DNA of 64,000 nucleotides from Anthoceros angustus (lineage: Eukaryota > Streptophyta > Anthocerotopsida > Anthocerotales > Anthocerotaceae), in the NCBI GenBank assembly GCA_010909165.1, contig VJWM01000063.1, positions 186,001-250,000 on the forward strand. The letters run 5' to 3'. Position 1 is the first letter of the stretch. Each line of letters begins with the position of its first letter. The notes below the pieces were generated by a model. That model was not told the origin of the DNA, did no database searches, and saw only the letters and a program-made list of their open reading frames with translations. Shown piece after piece: positions 19,571 to 31,800 of the stretch. A program made the translations under genes and the position numbers.

Positions 19571-22500
19571 TTACTGATTCCACCGAATCTTGGGGGGAGT
19601 GCCATCGGAACTGGACCTTCTGAGATAGAAAAGCAAGCTGACGCCCACGACCATGGCTGCTCCTGCCACCACCGCCGTGTGCGTTGAGCTCCAAATCTCT
19701 TTCCGAGCAGCCTCTTGGGTGCTGCGTGGACTCCTCCCTACCTCACCCTTCAAACCGCCGCTGGCATTGAGACCATTGCCGTTGCTGCTATTCTTCTCCG
19801 CGTAGTCCAACTGAAGCTTCAGCACCTGCATGCAAACACATAAAACCCTCATCACCTCAGAGGCCAAACTGGGTCAGGTCACATTGGACTCTGACAGCTA
19901 ATTCATGTTGAACACTGCCTACCTTCCGATCAGTGGCACGGGCATGGGTGATGGCAGATGCGAGGTCGCTGTCATTAGTGAGGAGAACCTTGTCCCCATC
20001 CTCATCTTCGTACTGCACCCAAACAGAAGGCGTCACAATTTACACCACCACCCCTAGTTCAAAGCACAGAGTGAATATTGGGTACATCCCCAAGAAAAGG
20101 TACTTGAGTCATACCATCAGATTAGGCAGACGGGACAAGTTCACGTCATCGCCCACACGTTGCACGACAGCTGAAACAAGCTCTGTGAGGCTCTCAGTTC
20201 CTGTGCAGCATTCACAGTTTTTGTGAGACTGCGGTGGACAAAAATTATAAGTGGTTAGTCAAGCGGACTATCCAGCTCTCGTACCACAAGGAAACCTATG
20301 CACCCGTCCTTTTCCATCTTCCAGCTTGAAGTCAAAAGAGTGCCCTGATCCAAGGGAAGGATAACCCATCCTTCCCGCTTCAGATCCAAATGCAGCTTCT
20401 GATGCAAGCCTATTAGAGATATCACTGTGGGACAAAAGCAACAAAGAGTTAAAAGAAAAAGTGAATGAAAACTGCAAAACATGGAAGACAGTGGATGACA
20501 TCTGTTGAACAAGTCCAGCCAAAAGAAAAGGCTCACCTGCGGGAGTCATCATCGTCTTCTGGTGGTTCAAGGGCCAGAGCCGAGTCCCAGAACTTCTGCA
20601 GCATAGTGCTTGCCATGTCGCTGCCACCAGAACCTGGCACACCACCAGTGCCACCACCGCTTCCAACCTAAAGGCGAGCCAGATGATTCGGTCATAAGAA
20701 CAGGCATTTCCCTCAACTAGACTCTCGTGCAATGGTAACGGATTAAATAACCAACACCAAACCTTACTTACAGTGGCAACAGCTCCGTGAGTTAGCTGAA
20801 GTACATCCATGCATGCAACCACATGGCCATCTGCCACAGCACAAACCAACACAAATCAGGTGATGCTTCCAAACTGGTGTAGATGACTATTAGGTCATTG
20901 AGAAGCTGGTCGGGATACCTCGATTCAAAACGGGTAGATGAAGAAATTTTCCATCATGCATGGTATGAAGGGCATCCACTATCGTAGTATCCAATGTAGC
21001 GCACTCAGGATTTGGTGTCATGACCTGTCAAACAGCCAAAGAATCCACTCAATAGCTGTACTAAAAGCTACAAGGATCAAGAGAGCACTCCAGTTATCGA
21101 TAACCCTCGAAACTCGAAACTCCAACACTAGAGGGTCAAGGGTTGCACTCCTCGTGATCTAAGGGTTTACCTTATCGACCGTTGTAGTGTCAGGAGGATG
21201 ACCTGAAGCAACAACTCTCATCAAAACATCCTTGGACCTGAAAGACAGCACAAACACACAAAACAATAAGCACTAGACACTCAATAGGACAGCATATTGA
21301 AACAGCCACCAGGTCATGCAAGTCAAACCAAGGCTCACGGACAACCAAGCACAGAGTGGACAAGGTGGGAATGAAATACAGACGTGAGAATGCCCTGAGG
21401 CTTGTTCCCTGTGGTGATGATGACAGAGTTAACGCGGAGCTCCCGCATCTTCTTAGTTGCTGTGTACACGGTATCAGATGGTGATACTGTGGCTACTCTA
21501 CAAACACAAGACAAGCGTCGAAAGCAGTATAAGAAAAGAGGTGTGACCTGAAAAAAACCACAATGAATCCGAAGGGACAATGAAGTTGACACTCACTTAA
21601 CAGTGTCATTGACGAGAGAGCCTAATGTAGGCCGGAACATTCGCTCCCGCAATGTCTCAATGAAGCTTGATGGTGCTGCACGGGGGGGGGTAAGCGGGGG
21701 AGGGGGGAGAGAGAGCGTCATGTTTGGCCTGTGAAGGATCTCATGGCGAGACGAAGGAAAGTATATGAGTGAGCTAACCAGCCAGAGTGTTCCCCCATTG
21801 GCGCTCCACACCCTCGACCGCAGCAGCAATGGCATTTCCCTTTTCAGCTGCTCTCTCCATTCGGGCAATAGCATCGTACAGGCACTTGGTTATATCCAAG
21901 AGAGCAACAACTTCTCCATTTTCGACCACTGGAAGGTGCCTGAACTTGCCTGCCAGGGAGAAATCAGATTCAGCTGGACGTGAGGGAGTAAAACCACGAC
22001 ATGTTCCCGGAAGCAGCGAGGTGAAGAAGGTAGGGTGGGTGAGGGAATACGCTCACACTCCCACCTTGAACCATCTTTTGCAGAGCCTCCACAGCCAGAG
22101 TGTCACCCATGACAAAAATAGGATGCCTCGTCATGACCTTGGAGACGGGGGTGTCTTCCGGCTTGAGGCCTTCCGCTATAACTCTTGTTGCCACATCCTG
22201 GAGACGGTGAAGAGGAGCCCATGAGAAAATTTGGGGTAAAGAAGCTTCGGTTTCCGACGAGGGAGGGAGAGGGAGAGGGAGGGACTTGCCTTATCGGTTA
22301 TGATTCCACACAGCAGAGCACTGGAGTCGGTGAGCAGAGCAGCGTCCACCCTCCGGGTTGCCATCCTCCGGCAGGCATCCGCGACGGTAGTGCCATCTGG
22401 AATGGTGAGCGCCTTGGACAGTCTGAGCCGCTTCACAGTCCGCTCTCCAGATGACCTGATCAAGTTCGGAAGCAACTCCTGCAATCAGCTGGAATTCCCG

Positions 22501-23045
22501 CATCCGGACGGCACCGGATGTCACAATGGAGAGGTCCAGGTCCGGCCGGCCTAGTCCTACGCTAATTACCACAATTGATGCAGCATGCGGGCGATTAGCC
22601 GCCCGATTCTTTGGTTAACCAGGTTCCGGGACTCCATGATTGCACGCAGGCCATCAATTTCGGTAGTGCGGAGAAAGGACAGGAGGGATCAGTGCGCTAC
22701 AGCAAAGAATGCACTGATCTGCTACGGATCTCCAAAGGCTCGCCAGGCGGGCCAATTGGCGCAAAAGAGAGCGCCATCCACAAGATCTTGGCAACAGCAA
22801 CAGCAACAGCAGCAAGAAAGGCAGAGGAAGGAGGCGTACGAGTTGCGGCCGCTGATGCTGCTGGGCTTGCGGGGAGGCGGGATCCCGTTGTTCTCCGGCA
22901 AGGGCAGCTTGCGGCCGGCTGCTGCGCCAGGGCCAGGGCCCGGCCCAAGCCCGGGCTGCCTCTTCTGCGCCGACGGCGCCTGCCGCTTGTTTGGTCCCGA
23001 GGCGGCAGCGCCGGGGAGAGCAGCGCCAGAGCCCGTGCTGCTCAT
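19571..23045 (-). CDS. CBS-CBS-PB1 domain protein (CBSCBSPB type)
   Basis: Fourteen exons on the minus strand: 22840-23045, 22290-22455, 22065-22197, 21779-21949, 21597-21675, 21384-21497, 21171-21237, 20919-21024, 20772-20830, 20537-20667, 20285-20424, 20115-20200, 19923-20012 and 19571-19825. They give 600 residues. A Gly/Pro-rich N terminus leads to GERTVKRLRLSKALTIPDGT, then two pairs of CBS motifs (VSKVMTRHPIFVMGDTLAVE, GKFRHLPVVENGEVVALLDI, GKFLHLPVLNRDGHVVACMD) and a PB1 domain (FDFKLEDGKGRVHRF, YEDEDGDKVLLTNDSDL). A C-terminal membrane segment (VVAGAAMVVGVSLLFYL) precedes a basic tail. The order matches the Arabidopsis CBSCBSPB family, for which I know no firmly established function. 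CBS pairs usually bind adenosine ligands and PB1 mediates protein pairing. Intron 2 has a GC donor (AAG|GCAAGT). Exon 1 is the least certain. Confidence 0.9.
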
Positions 23046-23790
23046 GCTGCCTGGCTGGCTGGCTGGCTGGCTTGCTCGGCAACGACGACGAGAGCAGCGC
23101 ACGAAAGGAGAGAGCAACGAGACGTCTCCTCTCGCGCGCGCTCGGCCTCGCTTGCTTCTCGTGTCGCTCTGGACACAAGAGAATCGCAAGTATAAGAAGA
23201 GGAGACGTCTCGTCTCGGGGGCCTCGCGCTTGCTTGATGGCTTGCTTGCAAGAACTTGCCTCTTTTCGAGACGCGACTTCCCTTTCCTTCCCTTCCCTTC
23301 CCTCAGCACAGCAGTAGACTAGTGAGACGAACTCATCCGCACGCGGCTGCGACGCGAGGCTCCGCCTGCTGCTGCTGCTTCCGCTGGCAGGCCCGGGTCC
23401 CGGCCGGCGAGTGCGGCCCCATCAGCGCGGGGCCAACGTGCGTGATTTCCCTCATTATCGGCCAGCCAAGCCACCCATCACCCTTTGCCCTTTTTGCTTT
23501 CGGTGGAGACTTCTGTTCGCAAGGAGGTTAACAAACGCCTATAGCTACCTTGTTCGCGCAACGGAGTTTCACATACGTTGTTCGTAACGGAGTGTCACAA
23601 ATTTATCTCGTTAGCGTGGGAGTTTTGCACCTCTCTTCGCTAGCAAGGGAGTTCCACAAACATGTTCCTTGTTCACAAGCCAGATTCGTAAATAGGGGTA
23701 CCTATTGTAAAGCTTTTGTCTATGAGACAAGCCGTTGTCAAAAGCGGCCATAAGTCGGCCAAATAGATTTTGCAGTTTGTGGGTTGCCTT
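23046..23790. other. 5' flank of the CBSCBSPB gene and short repeats
   Basis: A GC-rich 5' leader with CTGG and CCTTC short repeats runs to about 23330. From 23515 to 23670 a 35-40-bp motif of the form TTGTTCGCAAGGGAGTTTCAC recurs about four times with changes. The same motif (CTTGTTCGCAAGGGA) recurs once near 28770 upstream of VPS39. No gene is seen. Confidence 0.5.
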
Positions 23791-23794
23791 TACT

Positions 23795-24823
23795 CATCTA
23801 TCAGGCGTCCCGCACCAGTTGCAGTTGCCAGGACGCTTTGTTGAGCTTGAAGATTCCCCCTTCTTCCCAGGTGAGTTTCCTCCCTTGAATTTACCTTTGC
23901 CTTTTGCAGAACGAAAGTTTGCTGCTAACACCTTTTCTCCTTTGTTCTTAGAAACTCCGGAAGCGAAGGCACGGCTCTGCTCCTCTTGGAATAGTGCACC
24001 AATCACTTCCTCCAAGATGACGGTCACTGCAGCTCCAGAAGCAGTAGCCGCAGATGCAGCCCGAAGGGGTCCATTCTAGCTCGTTATGAAGGTCTGGTAG
24101 GAGGCAGGAAGTGATGTGAGCAGCTGCGCTACAGCATCTACCTCCGACATCTTGTCTCCAGTCAGCGACGCGAGCTGGGCTCGAAGGTGTCGGAACTTGT
24201 TGGTATGTGCTGCCACTTTATCCCCCTCCTTCATTTTCAAGGCGAAAAAATCTTGTCTCACCGAGCACAGGGTCATGAGGTTCTGAACCTTGTATGTCTT
24301 CTCCAGTTGATCCCAGATTTCCTTTGCTAAATCATCAATTCCAAGACTTCTTGTGGGATTTCCGAAGTGGAAATCCTCTTCCCCCCATTCGTCCTCTTGA
24401 GGAGAGCGATTCCTGAGCTCTCCTCCTCCGGCCTGCCGTAGACTTGGCAGATACTTCGGACTGTCCAACAGCGAGGATCAATCAGAGCATTTCTTTCTGG
24501 CAACGCGGCAAGGGCTGCCTCCGATTGATGGAGGTTGATGAAGCACTCCTCAATCAGCTCCAAATTGGTGTAGGCCCATTGGCGGCCATACACCCATCCC
24601 AATTGGATGTTATGCTCTTCCGCCCACTGCATGAAATCCACCAAATCGCGGGGGTTAAATAACCATGGCCCTTAAATCTGTCCTTCTCCTTCAGTTCAGA
24701 TGTGAATGAAGGAGATACACTAGACATGACTGGTTTTGACGGTTGGGGTGTTGAGGTTGTTTGTTGCAGGCTAAGCTGGTTGAACGTATTAATTAGTGCG
24801 TTCAGCTGTGCATTAATGGACAT
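23795..24823 (-). pseudogene. Copia gag (broken)
   Basis: Three frames join to a UBN2-type gag. The first (from 24823) starts MSINAQLNALINTFNQLSLQ and has FTSELKEKDRFKG. The next has IWDQLEKTYKVQNLMTLCSV, KEGDKVAAHTNKFRHLRAQL and LLTSLPASYQTFITS. The last has VIGALFQEEQSRA and the knuckle start GNCNWCG. Frameshifts fall near 24640 and 24460 and a break near 24070. It is similar to the gag of the young Copia at 41.9-43.9 kb. Confidence 0.85.
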
Positions 24824-25234
24824 GAACGCTCTGCAGATCGTGGGAGACTATGGCTCCAGAAATACTGCTCGTGTTCATGCACCCTTTGTTTATGCGTAAT
24901 TAGGGGCTAATCATAATATGTAGGGAAAGGGTGCTGGGGAGGTCAGCCAGAGAAGGGGGTAACTATCCGCTATGCCCTGCTCATGCTGAACTCCTCAGCT
25001 TACCTTACTAGGGTACCCTAAAAACGATGCCTTTTCATTTTTGTGACTTTTCAGTTAGGTCAAATTAACCGACATGTCCCAATCCTGTGAAGCGGCATTC
25101 ACAGGTGGACCAATGTGCAAGTAGAGGTGCTAATCTGGCCAAGAGGCACTGGTGGAGATGCACCCCCTGAGATCAAGTGTAGGAGAACGCTGCTGCGCCT
25201 GGGTCTGCCTACTCTCTGGCAGCGGAAGCCTTCA

Positions 25235-25890
25235 CAAGATTTGGATGCTGGAGTCTGATTCGCCTGGTGAGATGCTTTGCTCAAGATCCTGCAGTTTGAA
25301 ATCAATATGTTTAAGAACACCTGTAATTTTGTCGATGTCCTTCAGGAGTTGATCCTTGCAGGTGAGGATAGCACGCTCAGTCTCAGAACCCAGACTGCGA
25401 ACTCTGTTCTTGAGCAATGTTTGATTGGACAACACAAGGGACCAGACCTTCTCGACACGGATGAGTATTTCCTGTGATTTCTCAACTACAGTCTTTATTC
25501 CTGTGTGAGGGTTGATCTTAAAGTTGCCCTGTCTTGCTGCAGAAAATCGCGTGATGCCTGGTCTCCCTCCTTCAAGTCTTGGGAGACCTCCAGCAGATCG
25601 AGGCCTGAACAGAAAATCGGAGCGGGCTGATGCAACCGGCCTGGGAGTGTGAAAAAGATTTGGATTTTGTCCTCTCCTATGGCAACACTCTCGATAAAGG
25701 CGATCAGTCTCTTGATTTATGTTGGATGTGCGACATGGAGAGACTTGTCTTTGTAGCCAGAGAGCAGGGTATTTCTATTCGTAGAAATCAAGCACGGTGT
25801 CAAGTGGCAGAAGTACTTTGTGTCTTGGTAGGCATTCCCCTTGGCGATAATTTCTTGGGGGCGCACCTTGACGTGATCCTCTAGAGTAGC
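25235..25890 (-). pseudogene. Copia A pre-gag reading frame (decayed)
   Basis: Between the primer-binding site and gag, one minus-strand frame reads TVLDFYE, an in-frame stop, KYPALW, then ETDRLYRECCHRRGQNPNLF, LFRPRSAG, VEKVWSLVLSNQTLLKNRV and further. This lines up with the intact 241-residue frame at 44266-44991 in the same position of another Copia element. The stop and local shifts show it is decayed here. No function known. Confidence 0.7.
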
Positions 25891-25937
25891 CATCCCGTCT
25901 CGGCATCTTTCATCAATCCCTTCAAGGTGCAGAGCAT

Positions 25938-25950
25938 GGCTCTGATACCA
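25938..25950 (-). other. Primer-binding site of Copia A
   Basis: The minus strand reads TGGTATCAGAGCC, complementary to the 3' end of initiator tRNA-Met, the usual Copia primer site. It directly abuts the probable LTR edge at 25951. Confidence 0.85.
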
Positions 25951-26795
25951 TGCGTAAAACGGAGTCGGAGACGAGAGCAGGAGACTCGTATAATCGTATA
26001 ATCATAGTTGAAAGTGCAAAATTGTTTTTAAATACACATGACACAACGTTTCACTATATAACCCTAGCCCTAACTACATAAGACCATAACTTCTATAACC
26101 CACAACTTAGGTTAAGGTTTAATATACCCCTAACACACACGCATGCACATAGCGTTAGTCAGGCAGGCTTACGGTTGTAGGTAACACCGCCAACCAATGC
26201 ACACATGAGGACAACCGATGGTTAGCCAAGTAGGAACTTGAACATCCCTCAAACTCTCAAGCTTCGTATCGCTTCAGTGGCAACAAGACCTTGGAGTAAG
26301 CGTGCACACATTCAAACAACAGCATGGCTGATTAGGCCCATGGCCAGAAGCATGGAGCTGACAAGCTCCGTATTGACATGAGAAAGGGGTCAAGCCCCGT
26401 ACGTTGCCCAGTTCTCCGTTACAAGTGTTAGAGCCACTATATATAGTGGCTCCGCTAAAAATACGTGCCCTCAACATCTTGGCGTCTTTTTGTGGCTTAG
26501 GATCCTCTGCATCCTTGGATAAAGCTGGTTATAGCCCGCTCACCCTATGTTTGGAAGTAGCTAGCTGGCCTGCTTGGAGCCATTGTTTGTACCAAAACAT
26601 CTAATCATACATACAGTACATATAAATGTAAAATAATGATATATTATTCTAGTGAGAACTTTAAAACACTCCCTCACATTTCTCTCCGTTCTCTCCAAAA
26701 TAACCAAGTGTACTGATGCCATATAGTATTTAAGTATTCCACCAAAGCATACGTACATTTTCCTCATCCGGAGGAACCAAATCTTTCTTACATAT

Positions 26796-27150
26796 GTGGT
26801 TGTAATGGACACTAAAAGAAACACCATAATCATTAATTCTCTAGGTTGGGCCATGGAGAAATGTGCAGCTATCAAGGCTATCAAGTACACCCTCACGCAA
26901 GAAGGCGATGTTTTCATTGGCCTCACTACTAAGACTCACAAAGTTATGGGCAAGGACTTCTCAAAGTTTATCAAGGGTTGTGGTAAGACATAACAGATCT
27001 ATAAAAATGGGGTTAGTTGCCCTCTATCCTTTGTGGCAACGTGTATTTATCATAGTGGAAAGGGCGCTATCCAATGCAATATTCAGGACGACTTTGAATT
27101 TCGGAGAAGCTTCATATGCAAGTTCAAGAAAGGCAATTGCAAGGTTATGA
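26796..27150 (+). pseudogene. Transposon fragment, nuclease-like C-terminal domain (copy 1)
   Basis: The plus strand encodes VVMDTKRNTIIINSLGWAME, IKAIKYTLTQEGDVFIGLTT and THKVMGKDFSKFIKGCGKT, then a stop and a shifted continuation. It matches fragments at 27742-27930 and, on the minus strand, 35330-35929. The pattern (VVxD, KxxKY, FxxLxxETHxxMGKDFSxF) resembles a C-terminal nuclease-like domain in reverse-transcriptase proteins of plants and algae. I infer a non-LTR or unclassified retroelement relic. Confidence 0.5.
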
Positions 27151-27741
27151 GGTTGTGAGCGAGGTCTCCAGCAACAAGTCTTTTCAATGTTGATCTCGAG
27201 CATCTAACTTTTTCTAACCTTCCTTGACCAATCTTGTTTGTCTAAGATCAAATCATAGTCATAATTTCTTAGAAAAGCAGAGATAATACAAAGCGCATGC
27301 CTAATTCGAATCAGCAGCAACAGGGGTCATAGAAACCTAAGAGGAAGGCCAAAGCACATGAGGAGGAACCTAAGAGGAAGGGAATGCCAAAGCCCACAAT
27401 GGGGAACCTAGAGGAAAGGCCAAAGTCCACGATAAGGAACAAAAAGCCAAAGGCCACGCTGAGGAACAACAAGATAGTCTGAATCCTATGAAACACAAGG
27501 TTTGTTTGAAAACCAACGTCAATATACAATGGCGAACAAGACAAATATTAAATGGTGGCTTCAGAACTAAGCTCGAGCAACATTGTTTGCTGAGATGCCC
27601 CATGCTGCAAATAAGGTTGTCACACCTGAGCAAGGAACTTTGCTTTTGATGTACTTGTAGTTGTTGCTGTGGATGACGATGATGGATTACCTTCAATTCT
27701 AGAAATGCAGGAGAGGATGAAGGATCCAGAGCACTGTAGAG

Positions 27742-27930
27742 ATGAGGGTGTACATGAGGATCCTTACTATTGAGACTCACAAGGTTATGGGCAAAGACTT
27801 CTCGAAGTTTATCAAGGCTTGTGCTAAGGCATACCAAATACATAAAAATAGGGTTGGTCTCCCTCTATCCTTTGTGGCAACGCGTATCTACAATCATTTG
27901 CCAATACAATATTTAGGACGCCTTTGAATC
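27742..27930 (+). pseudogene. Transposon fragment, nuclease-like C-terminal domain (copy 2)
   Basis: The frame encodes ETHKVMGKDFSKFIKACAKA and NRVGLPLSFVATRIYNHLP, homologous to the copies at 26.8 kb and 35.3 kb. It is truncated on both sides. The flanking 27151-27741 holds AAGCC-rich low-complexity sequence (about 27340-27470), and 27931-28320 shows nothing I recognise. Confidence 0.5.
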
Positions 27931-28323
27931 TGGGGGACTCTACATCGGTCTTCAGCCTGGGTGATCAATAGACCCATCCTTATTCATGACTATAACATCT
28001 TAGGAGCTGTAGGTGGCTTCAGGGTACACAATCGCGGGGGCTCATCCCGCATGGCCTGAGGCCCTGTAGAGGATTGTTTCCCAATGCCCCGACGTAGATA
28101 AGATTTCTCAATCTCTACAAATTTACAAAATCCCCTCACTTGTGTTTACATAAGATATACACGAACAAGGAAGGTTTTTCATATATTTAGGTTATACAAT
28201 GTGATGTCAATAGAAGGCTTTAGAAAAATATATCACAGCCTCAAATAGCCCTGTAATAGGCGATTACGGGCACCGAGCGGCCTTGCAACAAGTGGCCCCG
28301 CAGGGCCGTAGAGGACATCGAGG

Positions 28324-28556
28324 GGAATGTCACTCCCTTCAACCCTCATGGGAATGTCACTCCCTTCAACCCTCAGGGAAATGTCACTCCCTTCAACCCT
28401 CATAGGAATGTCACTCCCTTCAACCCTCATGGGAATGTCACTCCCTTCAACCCTCAGGGAATGTCACTCCCTTCAACCCCGAGAAGAAAGGGGAATGTCA
28501 CTCCCTTCAACCCCGAGAAGAAAGGGGAATGTCACTCCCATCAACCCCGACGAGAA
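28324..28556. repeat. 27-bp and 34-bp minisatellite upstream of VPS39
   Basis: About eight direct copies share GGGAATGTCACTCCCTTCAA. The first ones have a 27-bp period, and later copies carry an added GAGAAGAAAG. The 27-bp period keeps a plus-strand frame open (MSLPSTLMG repeated), but no start context or homology supports a protein. Confidence 0.93.
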
Positions 28557-28896
28557 TGACTCTCCTCAAGGTAGGAGAAACGTGATATTTGAATTATGCT
28601 AGATGTCCCGGAGGGTGCTGTATAATCGAGTTCTCATGTCACTTGTGAAGGGTGGACAAAAGTAGTGTTTGAATTCTCCAAACACCTAGTCTGAATCCAG
28701 ACTTGAACTACATATGACAAAAGCGTGATGACCGACTACAACATCCAGACCCGGATCTGGATATATGTACCTTGTTCGCAAGGGACTTTCACAAATATGT
28801 ACACCTTTTCACGAGCAGGGCGAAAAACAGGAATAAAACAAGCCAAAAGCTATTTGCCTTGGGCCAGGGGGTTGTCCAGACGGCCTGGCAGTCGCC

Positions 28897-31800
28897 ATGG
28901 TGCACAACGCGTTCGACGAGGTTGCCGTGGTGCGCGACTGCCCTATCAAGATCAGCAGCCTGGTGCTGTGGGATCGCCGCCTCCTACTGGCCTGCATCGA
29001 TGGCTCGCTGCGGCTCTACGCTCCCGAGAACGAGAATGAGGAGGGTTTTGGAGAACAGCAAGAGCAGCAGCAGCAGCAGCAGCAGCTGGCCCCGCGCTAT
29101 GCACTTCGGCACACCCGGGTCGCCTTCTCCAAGAAGCCCATCACCTGCATGCACGCCCTGCGGACCTGCCTCGTCTCGCTCTCCGACGCTCTGGCCATCC
29201 ACACTCTTCCCGAATTCGACCTGGTTACCACGCTGGCCAAGACCAAGGGGGCCTCCCTCTACGCCTGGGACGCGTACCGGTCTCTGCTCGCGGTGGCAGT
29301 GAAGAAGCGGCTCCATATATACCGCCTGGACGGCAAGCATGATGTGAGCGAGGTGAAGGAGTTGGGGATCCCGGATGTGGCCAAGTCCATGGTGTGGTGT
29401 GGGGATTCCCTGTGTTTGGGGATCCGGAAGGAGTATGTGATCGTGAATGTGAGCACCGGGGCGTCCATCGAGGTTTTTCCTGCGGGGAGGGTGGCTCCTC
29501 CTTTGGCTGTGGCTCTCAGTAGAGACCAGCTGTTGTTGGGGAAGGTGAGATCCTTGCATTGCGGTCTGCTTCTTCCGCATGTGCGGCAGTGGTATGGTTT
29601 GTGACGGACGTGGGTGGGTGGCCATCTCCAGGAGAATGTTGGGGTTTTCGTGGACAGCAACGGGAAGCTCACTCAGCAGAGTGGCATCAGTTGGTCTGAG
29701 CCACCCGGCACTGTCGTCACTCATGGTCCGTATGCGCTGGCACGCATGTCCCGTTTCATAGAGGTACTGCTGCCTGCGGTGGTACTGGTAGCATGTCGTG
29801 CACTAGTGGAGGCCTCGCTTTCCCACCCATGGCGCTACCGGAATGGTGTTGCAGGTCAGGTCGCTTCGGACTCCCCATGGGTTGGTGCAGACTCTCCCCA
29901 TCCGGGAGCCACAGTTGTTACTGTCTGACGGTGGTGGTGTGGTTGCGGCATCTGAGACCGTCGTCTACCTGCTTGTCACCGTCCCCATCGCCATGCAGGT
30001 TCCTAGTGCTTCTTTCTTTCTCCTGGCCTCTTGACACATCACGGGGGGGGTATGTAACGCATTTCTATGGCTGCTGGAAATCCAGGTAGTGCAGCTAGCT
30101 GCATCTGGCAACTTTGAGGATGCCCTGGCGCTGTGTAAGCTCCTTCCTCCCGAAGATGCTGCACTCCGAATAGCAAAGGAAGATGGTATTCACCAACGGT
30201 GGGACTGCAACCTATGCCCACGATACTTGCTGTTTAAGAGCCTTGTGACACGTCGTCATGTGTGTGGTGTGGGGTTTGTCCATGGTCTTGGGACCTGGAG
30301 GTAGAAGCTGGGGGCTCACTTCGTGTATGGGGTTAGCTTTGGCAGAGGAATGTGCTGCATCTCAGGCAGGCTTTGGTGCCTATGGACCACATGGCAAAGA
30401 AAGAACTGACTGGCTGTTGCTGTCCGATTTGAGATCAGGTATGGTTACACTTTGTTCGAAAAAGGTGAATATGTGCAAGCGATGGAGCATTTTGCAGCCT
30501 CTTCCTTGGACCTCGTCACCATTTTATCGTTATTCCCATCGATAAAGCTTCCGAGTTGGGTGTCCAGGCCTGCTAATGTCCTTTCTCAAGGATATGGGGA
30601 AGATTTGTCTCTGCCCTTCGATCAATTAGAGGGTGCAGCTGGGAAATTGGAAGATGAGGAACAGCATGTGGAAGTGAAAACAAGCACATCTGCATTCAAT
30701 GCACTATCAGGATTTCTGACGGCCAGAAGAGGTGCTGTTATTGGGAAGGTGCAGGCCGAGGAGACGACTGCTGCTGTCGCTGCTATTGTGGAAATTTCAG
30801 CACTCAAACGAGGACTCTCTGGTGAAAGGAAATTTGATGATCAGGTTTGCTCTCCTCCTTCAGTTTCCTGCAACATCTCGGCTGCAGAGGTGAGCATGGC
30901 TAGTTGTCCAAATAAGATGGTGCCTGACACCTCCAGGCTTGTCCCTCACAGAGTTTTGGTACGGATTTACAGCAAAAGAGAGGCCCAAAAGAATTGGCTG
31001 TTGTGCTGGACACTGCTCTGGTGCAAGCATTGGTGGCAACTGGCCACTCTCAAGCAGCTCTCGAGCTTCTGAAGGGGCCCAATTACTGTGATGTTCCTTC
31101 CTGTGAGAAGGTGATGCTTGCAGGAGGACATTATGCTGAGGTGATAGAGCTGTACAGGCACAACCACAATCACCGTGCAGCACTGGAGCTTCTCAATCGA
31201 TTGGTATCGGAGCTGGAGTCCTTTGATGTGCAGCCTTCAAGTTCTGTTACATTCGGTCCTCAGCAAGTTATAGATTACATTCTGGTAACCAGATGCTGCG
31301 CTTGTTCATCACGTCCATGATGTGTCCTAGGTATTCAGAAGTGTTGGAGTGGAAGTGCTTTCTGCCATGAATTGTTGCATTTTGTGTGAACTACAACAAT
31401 TTCTAAATGTGTTTCAAAATGCCAGGCATGTTCTAATGTTAGTCTTCCACACTCCTGTGCTGCAGGGTTTGGGAGATATTGATCCATCTCTTGTTCTTGA
31501 AACATCCACTAAGCTTTTGAGAAATGAGCCTGAACAGGCTTTGAGGTTGTTTTCTGCCTTGAAGCCACCACTTCCAGCGAAGCTTGTCCTCTCGCATCTC
31601 AAAGAGCATGCACCACAGCTGCGAGCAACATATTTGGAAACTGTGCTTTCTGAGCATCCTGAATTTTCATCCGCTGATCTCCAAAATGAGCTGGTATACT
31701 TTCTGGTTGCAACCCAGTCTTTCTTTGGTGTTCCTGGTTAACTTCTACAACCTGGGTGGTAAAGTCTGGTGGGAAATGTTGTCCATCTAGGTGCAACTAT

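Larger units (their letters stand above)
23795..26500 (-). mobile_element. Copia remnant A: LTR, PBS, pre-gag and gag only
   Basis: In minus-strand order there is a probable LTR right of 25951, a primer-binding site, a decayed pre-gag frame, and a gag that stops after its zinc knuckle near 23800. Protease, integrase and reverse transcriptase are missing, and I found no second LTR. The right edge is uncertain. The LTR region includes a palindromic TATA-like CCACTATATATAGTGG at 26434-26449, possibly its promoter. Confidence 0.7.

Noticed and set aside
22585-23322. 245-codon plus-strand frame
   Set aside because: GC-rich antisense of CBSCBSPB exon 1 and its leader, with low complexity and no homology.
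26561-26926. 121-codon minus-strand frame
   Set aside because: It is antisense to the nuclease-like fragment and matches nothing.
28327-28602. Repeat protein MSLPSTLMG...
   Set aside because: Open only because the minisatellite period is 27 bases; no homology or start context.
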